From Leptobrachium leishanense (lineage: Eukaryota > Chordata > Amphibia > Anura > Megophryidae), in contig CM019064.1 in NCBI GenBank assembly GCA_009667805.1, positions 383,484,549 to 383,548,548 of the forward strand: a stretch of DNA of 64,000 bases. Reading direction: 5' to 3'. Positions 55,531 to 64,000 of this stretch are shown piece by piece. The translations under genes were made by a program, and so were the position numbers. The notes under the pieces were generated by a model. It was given only the letters and a program-made list of their open reading frames with translations, was not told where the DNA came from and ran no database searches. Positions within the stretch are counted from its first letter, which is position 1, and every line of letters starts with the position of its first letter.

Positions 55531-56642
55531 GGGCTCTATTACATTCTCATTCTCTATTACATTCAATTTTTCTAGCGCACGAAAAAAAAACGTGATCGCG
55601 CGAAAATTAACATGGTATTACGATCTAAGCGCATTTTTTCTTCCTTCAAGATTTTTCGTGCGCAAATCCGACGCGCAAAGCCGTTCGCAAATTAATGTTG
55701 CGTGCAGGAATCGGTGGGCAGACTGTTTTGTCACGGGATTTGTCACGGGATTCAGCCAACATCAATCACCCATTTCCAATAAAATATTTACAAACTAAAG
55801 AAAAAAAAAGAATTAACAACCACCAGCCAAAAAAAAAGAAAAATTAACAATGACACAATTTATTAATTTTAATGTTTGGCTATGTGTAGAATGTGTAACT
55901 GTACTGTGCTGTATTTTTTTTTTCGTGCTGGTGTATTTCGTTTTGCCCAGAACGATCACATTTAGGCTAGGGTCAGACGAACGCATTTTTCACGTGCGTT
56001 TAGCCGCACGAAATCACGGCCGTGCTAGCAGCAAATGACGTCCAATGCCGGGGAACTTACGACGAACGGCCGCACGAAAGTTCGTCCGTGCAACCCAAGT
56101 GGCCAACGAACGCATTTTTTCGAGAACGTCAAACCGCTACTACTGACATACAGAGTGCGCTGCGCCCGCATAGCGGCGTGTGTGTGTGATTAGGAGACGT
56201 CAGACGCTGCTAATGTCCGGCTAACATAACGTCCAGACACAAAAAGTGTTTTATTGATGATCCGTACAAAATCACGGACGAAAAGGCGCATCGTATGACC
56301 GCTATCGCGTATTCCGGGGAAAAATACGTACGTTCGTTCGAACGCACTTTTTCACGGACAACGTGAAAAATGCGTTCGTCTGACCCTAGCCTTACAGTTA
56401 GCACCTGCTTTTCAAAGACGTTACGAAAATGCGCGCAGACTTTCGTTGCGCGAAGATTGTAATACCATCCGCATACCAGCGCACGAACGCATTTGCGTTG
56501 ACAATGTTAAGTATAGGATGCGCGCAGGAAAATTCGTTCGCGCAGGGTCAATCGCGGTAGACGATTACGCGCATCGTTTGCGCGAACGTCGTAATATGAC
56601 GTTCTGCGCGAAAACAAATGTGCAAAGAATGTAATAGGGCCC
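55531..56642. mobile_element. REP-D copy 3, containing REP-B copy 6
   Basis: GGGCTCTATTACATTC at the left and GAATGTAATAGGGCCC at the right; the left tip is partly duplicated. Homologous with copy 2 on both sides of the insertion (GGTGGGCAGACTGTTTT, TGTGTAGAATGTGTAACTGT before it; CAGTTAGCACC after it). Confidence 0.88.
55965..56391. mobile_element. REP-B copy 6 (427 bp), nested in REP-D
   Basis: GGCTAGGGTCAGACGAACGC to GCGTTCGTCTGACCCTAGCC, TTA on both sides (55962-55964, 56392-56394). REP-D copy 2 shows the empty site. Almost identical to copy 7. Confidence 0.96.
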
Positions 56643-56934
56643 TATATACAGTGGCAAGAAAAAGTATGTGAACCCTTTGGGATTACGTGGAGTTTTGCAT
56701 GAATTGGTCATAAAATGTGCTCTGATCTTCATCTAAATCACAACAATTTGAAAAACACAGTCTGCTTAAAATAATACAACACAAACTTTATATATTTTCA
56801 TGTTTTTATTGAACATAACATGTAAACATTCACAGTGCAGGGTGGAAAAAGTATGTGAACCCCTAGCCTAATGCCTTCTCCAAGAGCTAATTGGAGCCAG
56901 GAGTGAGCCAACCTTGAGTATCAGTGTGATATTA

Positions 56935-57526
<592 letters not shown>

Positions 57527-58439
57527 CAGGGTTATCCAAAGAGATCCGAATTGCTTGAGAAAGGTAACCGAACGCTGAAAATCAGCATTCGGTTACCTTT
57601 CCTGGCCATTCGGCTATCCAGAGAGCAGGCAATTCGCCAAATCCTGGCGAATTGCCTGAACATACGGTGCCTGTTCGGTGCCTGTTCGAGGGCAGTGAAA
57701 TCCCCATAGAGGAGCAATGCTTCGGCTATTCAGAGAACACAAACCAGCAGTGAAAGGTTCCCGAAATGCCCTGCCATTCGGTGGTTTAATTCGGCAAATT
57801 TATTCAGGAGAATCCCATAGGCTTCAATGTTAAAAATATTCCCGTTTTAATTCAATATCTAATAAACCGTTCATTATAAAATTCTGCAGCAAAGAATCTC
57901 TTTATTTATAGATTTTTTAGGATACTTTAAGCATTTTTCTGATTTTTTTTTTTTTTTTTTTTAAAAGTCCGATTTTTTTTATTTTTTTTTTCAGTTTACT
58001 TATTTTTTTTGTAACAGTCCTCTTTATTATCATTCCCTGGACCTCCTGTGAAAATTTCAGACATTTTCGCTCAGTAGTTTCTTTGCAAACAGTGTTTCTT
58101 TTTCCCAGATTCATACAAATGGTTTTTCTAATTTATTCACTGCCTCCTCTACGTCACAGCTGCTTCGGCTCTGTGTGATTCGGCTCCTGTTCAGCTCCTG
58201 TTCGGCTCCTGTTCGGCTTTTTGGAAGGTTAATCCAGATGTTTTTGCTTGTTTTCAGCGTGCATTCGGTTAGTTTTCGTCAGGTTTGCGGCAGCTTTTCC
58301 CTGCAATTCGGGGACCCTGTGGTGCTTGCTGAATACACCGCAGGGTCACCGAAATGCAATCGGCAAAAGGAACCGAATTGAAGAGAACGAAAAGTCACCG
58401 AACGTGCGGTGACTTTTCGAATCTCTTTGGATAACCCTG
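57527..58439 (-). mobile_element. REP-A copy 4, nested in Tc1 transposase
   Basis: CAGGGTTATCCAAAGAG to CTCTTTGGATAACCCTG, TAT on both sides (57524-57526, 58440-58442), 913 bp. It carries GTGCCTGTTCGGTGCCTGTTC, a short internal duplication seen again in copy 5. Confidence 0.95.
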
Positions 58440-58442
58440 TAT

Positions 58443-58964
58443 GTGTGGAGAAAAAAAGGCACAGCACACCAACATCAAAACCTCATCCCCACTGTAAAAC
58501 ATGGCGGATGGAGCATCATGGTTTGAGGCTGCTTTGCTGCCTCAGGGCCTGGACGGATTGTTGTCATTGATGGAAAAATGAATTCCAGAGTTTATCAAGA
58601 CATTTTGCAGGAAAACGTAAGACCATCTGTCTGCCAACTGAAGCTCCGCAGAGGATGGGTGATGCAACAGGACAATGACCCAAAGCATACAAGTAATTCA
58701 ACAAAAGAATGGCTTCAACAAAACGAAATATGCCTTCTGGAGTGGCCCAGTCAGAGTCCTGACCTCAACCCGATTGAAATGCTGTGGCATGACCTTAAGA
58801 GAGCGATTCACACCAGACATTCCAAGAATATCGCTACACTGAAACAGTTTTGTGAAGAGGAGTGGTCCAAAATTACTCCAGATCGTTGTGCAGGTCTGAT
58901 CTGCAACTACAGGAAACGTTTGGTTGAGGTTATTGCTGCCAAAGGAGGGTCAACCAGTTATTAA
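58443..58964 (+). pseudogene. Tc1 transposase, C-terminal part
   Basis: Continues the transposase after the insertion. A stop replaces the expected Trp in the MVWGC motif (TGA at about 58531), then the frame goes on through NVRPSV, QQDNDPKHTS with the second catalytic Asp, [14 protein letters not shown] with the catalytic Glu, and the terminal KGGSTSY. So this copy also carries a nonsense change apart from the insertion. Confidence 0.93.
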
Positions 58965-59333
58965 GTCCAAAGGTTCACATACTTTTTCCACCCTGCACTG
59001 TGAATGTTTACATGTTCTGTTCAATAAAAACATGAAAACATATAATGTTAGTGTTGTATTATTTTAAGCAGACTGTGATTTTCAAATTGTTGTGACTTAG
59101 ATGAAGATCAGGGCACATTTTATGACCAATTCATGCAAAACTCCATGTAATCCCAAAGGGTTCACATACTTTTTCTTGCCACTGTATATCATCATGATGC
59201 TTATCTGTGTTGTTTTATGGGCCTATGATCTGTCCTCTCCGTCTGTTTACCCTTCTTGACCATACTATTCCACTGTCAGTATTTACGATACCCATCCTAA
59301 ACCCCACCCTCCATCCTTCTGCTTGGCCCTTTA

Positions 59334-59760
59334 GGCTAGGGTCAGACTAGCGCATTTTTCACGTGCGTTTAGCCGCACGAAATCACGGCCGTGCTAGCAG
59401 CAAATGACGTCCAATGCCGGGGAACATACGACGAACGGCCGCACGAAAGTTCGTCCGCGCAACGCAAGTGGCAAACGAACGCATTTTTTCGAGAACGTCA
59501 AACCGCTACTACTGACGTACAGAGTGCGCTGCGGCGGCATAGCGGTGTGTGTGCGTGATTAGGAGACGTCAGACGCTGCTAATGTCCGGCTAACATAACG
59601 TCCAGACTCAAAAAGTGTTTTATTGAGGATCCGTACAAAATCACGGACGAAGAAGCGCATCGTATGACCGCTATCGCGTATTCCGTGAAAAACTACGTAC
59701 GTTCGTTCGACCGTACTTTTTCACGGGCAACGTGAAAAATGCGTTCGTCTGACCCTAGCC
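59334..59760. mobile_element. REP-B copy 7 (427 bp)
   Basis: GGCTAGGGTCAGACTAGCGC to GCGTTCGTCTGACCCTAGCC, flanked by TTA and TAA. Same length as copy 6 and only a few substitutions apart. Confidence 0.93.
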
Positions 59761-60165
59761 TAATTGTTCAATTCTAGGATTTTGCTCAGTAAAGCTTACA
59801 GACCTAAAGAAGAGAGGAATAGTCTCAAAATAGTATTTTAAATGTAACGTTAGTCCATTAACAAAGTTATCACTACATACTGATATACTCTGGTGATTTT
59901 GGCATCTGGACTAACACGACTTATCCATCTAATTCTACACTAATACAGTATATATATATATATATAAACTGCTTGCGATCCAAAAATAAATGAAAAAAGA
60001 GGAAACATGTTTTTGCACCAATTTCCAGGTGTGCCATCAAAGTGGTGTCCATCTGATTTCTCCTTGGATCAACAACCTGTAAGAGTAGAATGAAATAATT
60101 AATTTTTTTTTAGAGTTCTGAATTAACTCCTACTGATTTAGTTTTATAAAGTGTCAGCCATATAT

Positions 60166-60290
60166 ATCATGCTGTGAAACTCTGCCGCCCCCCCCCCTCA
60201 GGTGTTTCTGAATTACAACTCCCACGATTCCCTGGCCATATACAAAGAATTCTGGGAGTTGTAGACCATCAACATCCAGAGCTTGAATTA
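60166..60290. mobile_element. REP-E copy 6
   Basis: TGAAACTCTGCCGCCCCC, TGAATTACAACTCCCACG, GATTCCCTGGCC, GAATTCTGGGAGTTGTAG; right end degraded and abutting REP-A copy 5. Confidence 0.72.
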
Positions 60291-60300
60291 CCCTGTATAT

Positions 60301-61199
60301 CAGGGCTGTCAAAGAGTTTCGAAAAGTCACCGCACGTTCGGTGACTTTTCGTTCTCTTCAATTCTGTGCAAATCGGCTTTCCCATTTCGTGACCCTGCGG
60401 TGTATTCAGCAAGCACCACAGGGAAGTGCAGGGAAAAGCTGCCGAAAACCCGGGGAACACCCGGCGAATGCACACCGAAAACCCGCAAAAACATCTGGAT
60501 TAACCCGTCAAAGATGCCGGAAAAACCCGAGCAGGAGCCGATCACACGCAGCGAAGCCGCCGGAAAAAGCCGACACCGCAGAAGAAGGCAGTGAATAAAT
60601 TAGGAAAACAGTTTGCATGAATGATTGAAAAGTGAAACACTGTTTGCAAAGAAACTACTGAGTGAAAATGTCTGAAATTTACATATGAGATCCAGGGAAT
60701 GATAATAAAGAGGGCTGTTACAGAAAAAATAAGTAAGTTAAAAAAAAATAAAAAATCTGAATTTTTAAAAAAGCAAAAAAATCCAGAAAAATTATTAAAA
60801 TATCCTAAAAAATCTATAAATAAAGAGACTCTATACTGCAGAATTTTATAATGTATGGTTTATTAGATATTGAATTAAAAGGGGAATATTTTTAACATTG
60901 AAGCCTATGGGATTCTCCTGAATAAACCTGTCGAATGAAACCACCGAATGGCAGGGCATTAGGGGAACCTTTCACTGCTGGTTTGTGTTCTCTGAATAGC
61001 CGAAGCAGTGCTTTTTTTATGGGGATTTCACTGCCCTCGAACAGGCACCGAACAGGCACCGTATGTGCAGGCAATTTGCCAGGATTTGACGAACTGCCTG
61101 CTCTCTGGATAGCCGAATGGCCAAGAAAGGTAACCGTACGCTGATTTTCAGCGTTCGGTTACTTTTCTCCAGCAATTCGGATCTCTTTGAATAACCCTG
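60301..61199 (+). mobile_element. REP-A copy 5
   Basis: Left end CAGGGCTGTCAAAGAG, changed from the usual CAGGGTTATTCAAAGAG toward the REP-E sequence; right end CTCTTTGAATAACCCTG. TAT precedes it but ACA follows, so the target duplication is lost or the left end was exchanged with REP-E. Confidence 0.85.
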
Positions 61200-62251
61200 A
61201 CAGATGATAAATTTAACTAAATGTCTACCTGCCTACAGGCATTTGGTAACAAGTGATATATTGATCTTCAAACACATTCGAAATCAGTTACATTCAAATC
61301 TTGTATATATATATATTTTCTGCATTTAATATTTTCCCCCGAGTTTAATATTAAATGAATAATGCACAAAGAATACAGAACCTTGACTTCTGTCTCATGA
61401 ATAAGCTTCCCACAACAAGGTGAAATTAGTCTTCAGATATATCTTACAATAATTAGCTTCCTGCTACGAAAGTCCTAGATATCCACACATTTGGGCAAGA
61501 GAGAAGCCATGTACCCGTCTGAAGTTTCCCTTTTCTATGTCACACTTCTACTGCTTTGATGTCCATGTAGATGTGGCTCTGCAGGGTTGCATATTCAATG
61601 GTTCACTGGACTGTGAAGGAAGAGGGATGCAAGCGGTATCTAAGCCCATACAGTTGAAAACTGGTTGGATATATTCCGGATTTCATCTTTCCTCTTTTCC
61701 TGAGAGCAATTATTTTTGATATCCACACTGAGCGTAAAACAAAGGAAAAAGAAGTTTGATACTTTAGGCACATCACATAGAAAACATTCGCTGGTGATAA
61801 CCATGAATGCAGCGCCAAGATGTTCCTTGCACAGATTGAGCAAAACTATGGTTTGTGAGGGTCCTGAGAACAGGCAGCGGCACTAGTGACCTGCTCTACG
61901 TTGAGTCCCTGTTCAGATCTCACAAGGTTTTAGCTCGATGGTGCCATTAAACCATATGCAGATCAGATCAGGATGACCAGTACTGAAATGCCAAGGACAT
62001 CATCTCTGCGCGAGATACAGCAAAACAAGACTATCATTTTAGTATTGTTAGGCCTCATCAGGAGGACATAGCTAACACCCCTAAAGGCACCACGCACCGA
62101 GCAAGCGAATCATTGCACGGACCTGTCTGCTGCTTTTTTCACCTCCTAGAAATTACTTTTGTATTAATATAAAGCGTGCTAGTCTGTATCATGCTTTGTC
62201 TAGATAGAAATTCTGACATTGGAAGCTTACAAATCATGATCTTATTTCCAG
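61200..62251. other. Intron 9, 3' part, repeat-poor
   Basis: About 1 kb without clear repeats apart from a short TATATA run. Ends in acceptor TTATTTCCAG. A 60-codon frame at 61537-61719 matches nothing. Confidence 0.45.
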
Positions 62252-62684
62252 GCCAGACATTTTGAAGTCTGAAGTTCTCCTTCCCAAAGTGGAATCCGTC
62301 CTGTCGCCATCGACCCCATCCGGTTGCCAGAAGCTTCCTCCTTCCCCGGGACGTGGCCGGCGTGGGAAACCACGTTACCGCAAAGCAAAAGACATGGTTA
62401 ACTTGAGAGCCGCGGTAACTCCAGATCCTACCCCGCAGAACCAGACGCCACCACGAGACCCGCACCCTTTGTCTTCTTCCAGCCCTGACCTGTTATGTAC
62501 TCCTCTGGAAGCAGAGGCTCGCAGAGGAAGCCAGAGTGCAGAGTGCTCCCCTGTCCGTTCTCTTCCTGGACCCCCAAGCCCAGACTCCCCATCAGGCCGA
62601 GCAGCAGGAAGCAGGGCATCCAGAGGAGGACAACACCTGACACCTGCAGCAATGCTGTATCGAGCAGCTGTCACCAGGAGCCAG
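62252..62684 (+). CDS. map3k12: map3k12 coding exon 10 (residues 525-669, C-terminal tail)
   Basis: Opens with PDILKSEVLLPKVE, then a basic Pro-rich stretch GRGRRGKPRYRKAK, the conserved SSSSPDLL, a low-complexity Ser/Pro/Gly part and GGQHLTPAAMLYRAAVTRSQ. The tail is shorter and less glycine-rich than in mammals but keeps the same landmarks. The 433-nt exon is phase 2 to phase 0, TTTCCAG|G and GCCAG|GTACGA. The next exon (expected to begin KRGISSEEEE-like) is outside the window. Confidence 0.93.
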
Positions 62685-63298
62685 GTACGATCACATGAGC
62701 AAGCGTGACACAGAATGCTCTAAAATGATGATGACAAAATGTAAAAAATTTTTTATTTTAATTAGTATATTTGAGTATTTATAGGCATATGGTCGGACTT
62801 AATGAATTCATGAGAGTTAAAATTGTATATGCACTCAAGAACGTAGGAAGGAACTACCTGTCTGTGTGCAGGGGAGCCTTGACATCAGGTACGTGGAATC
62901 TCTGTGAGCTCTAAATCCGCTGAAAAATCACTTGAGGTTTGAGAGTGTCTCCTTAATCTTAAAGGATGTTGTGAATCTGCAGACCTGCAGCATCCTTCGG
63001 GATCCTAGCCCACATTCCTTTCGATACCCAAGTGTGACGGAGGGTAATCTGGAGGCATTTCTAAATAGCACACCACTCACGTCACACTTTAAACCTGTCA
63101 TGATGAAATCATGTACAGGTAACTTGATAGGTCTGCCTATGTATATTTTAAATGTGTAGCATTATACTGTATGTTCTACAAGGCTTATTGTTTACCAAGG
63201 AATAATGTTATATTGTACAAAGAAATAGCATAAAATTTCCACACAGCTAATTATATCCATAAAGAACCAGGTGTGACATTGAAAGAGATACTCTAGGG
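62685..63298. other. Intron 10, 5' part
   Basis: No repeat or exon recognised; AT-rich. Confidence 0.45.
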
Positions 63299-63483
63299 CA
63301 GTGTTTCTCAACTCCGGTTCTTGGGACCTTCTAACAGACCAGATTTTGCAGATCACCTTGGCGAAAATGCAGACTGAATCGTGCAATCACTGAGCAGCAA
63401 ATCATATCACCTGTGCTGTGCTTCAGCTATCTGGAAAACCTGGCGTGGCGGAGGGTCCTGAGGAGTGGAGTTGAGAAACACTG
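63299..63483. mobile_element. REP-C copy 7
   Basis: CAGTGTTTCTCAACTCCGG to GTTGAGAAACACTG with the complete core. CTAGGG lies on both sides. Confidence 0.9.
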
Positions 63484-64000
63484 CTAGGGTTAAAACGGGA
63501 GGTGGGATATAGGAGTTTAATAAGCAATAACCCTTCCTGACCCCTTAGCAAACCCCTAGGGCTCTATCACCTGGTGTGAGCTAAAACGCCAACGCTACAT
63601 GTAAAATCTAGTGCGAGAAGCTAAAAGGTAGCACCAGACAACCCACCAACAGATCAACTTGTCTGTGGTAGTCCATGTACAAGGTCATTTAGCGCTCCCT
63701 AGGGAAACGCTAAGACCCGGTCTGAGAACCAGCGCTAATGCATTGTATAGGGAAACCGCCGTGCTTTGGGAAACGTGAAAAGATGCATTGTATAAGAAAA
63801 CCTCCGTGCTTCAGTACAAAGCCCTGCTGTGGTCAAGAGGAAAAAAAGTTCTCCTTGGCCGGCTGCAGGCACAAGATAGAAGCCTGAAACCTTCAGTCCT
63901 CATATCGGTTAGTACAACAGCTCAACAAGCTAATGCTCTGTGTTAGTACGAAAGAGATCTTATGATTGATTCCCAACAGGACCGTTTGTAATTTTTTCTT
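63484..64000. other. Intron 10, possible REP-D-like repeat
   Basis: GGGCTCTATCACCTGG at 63560 followed by AACGCCAACGCTACATG resembles the start of a REP-D variant; its end would be outside the window. Confidence 0.3.

Noticed and set aside
62685..62708. Extension of the exon 10 frame past the splice site
   Set aside because: Reads into the intron after CAG|GTACGA and stops at once; homologous DLK continues in another exon.

Overview
The window is vertebrate nuclear DNA, most probably amphibian (likely a frog). It carries one recognisable protein-coding gene on the + strand, map3k12 (dual leucine zipper kinase, DLK). Ten coding exons between 6399 and 62684 join with GT-AG sites and matching phases to give 669 continuous codons: the N-terminal region with its palmitoylation-type cysteine, the complete kinase domain, the leucine zippers and part of the C-terminal tail. 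The last exons lie beyond 64000. The amphibian call rests on the repeats (CpG-rich PIF/Harbinger MITEs, many small hAT elements, a Tc1 family, L2/CR1-type LINE tails), so it is an inference.

Layout. 1-5250: gene-poor upstream DNA dominated by minisatellites, including a 1.5 kb array at 881-2389. 5250-6348: likely promoter and 5' leader, with a perfect 21-bp RE1/NRSE (REST) motif at 5777-5797 and a probable non-coding exon ending at 6180. 6349-17046: exons 1-4, separated by introns rich in small DNA transposons. 17047-46178: a 29 kb intron that splits the kinase domain between DFG/APE and subdomain IX. It holds most of the transposons, two hAT elements carrying homologous 24-bp minisatellites in opposite orientation, and several repeat-free blocks that may be regulatory. 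46179-55386: exons 5-9. 55387-62251: intron 9, with a CpG-rich MITE nested in another element, a Tc1 element broken by a second transposon, and more MITEs. 62252-62684: exon 10. 62685-64000: start of intron 10.

No second host gene, tRNA, rRNA, snRNA or CRISPR array was recognised. Most other open frames lie in minisatellites or transposons. The transposon record is unusually readable: target-site duplications, nested insertions and one natural empty site allow relative dating. The repeat labels REP-A to REP-J are my own working names, not database names.
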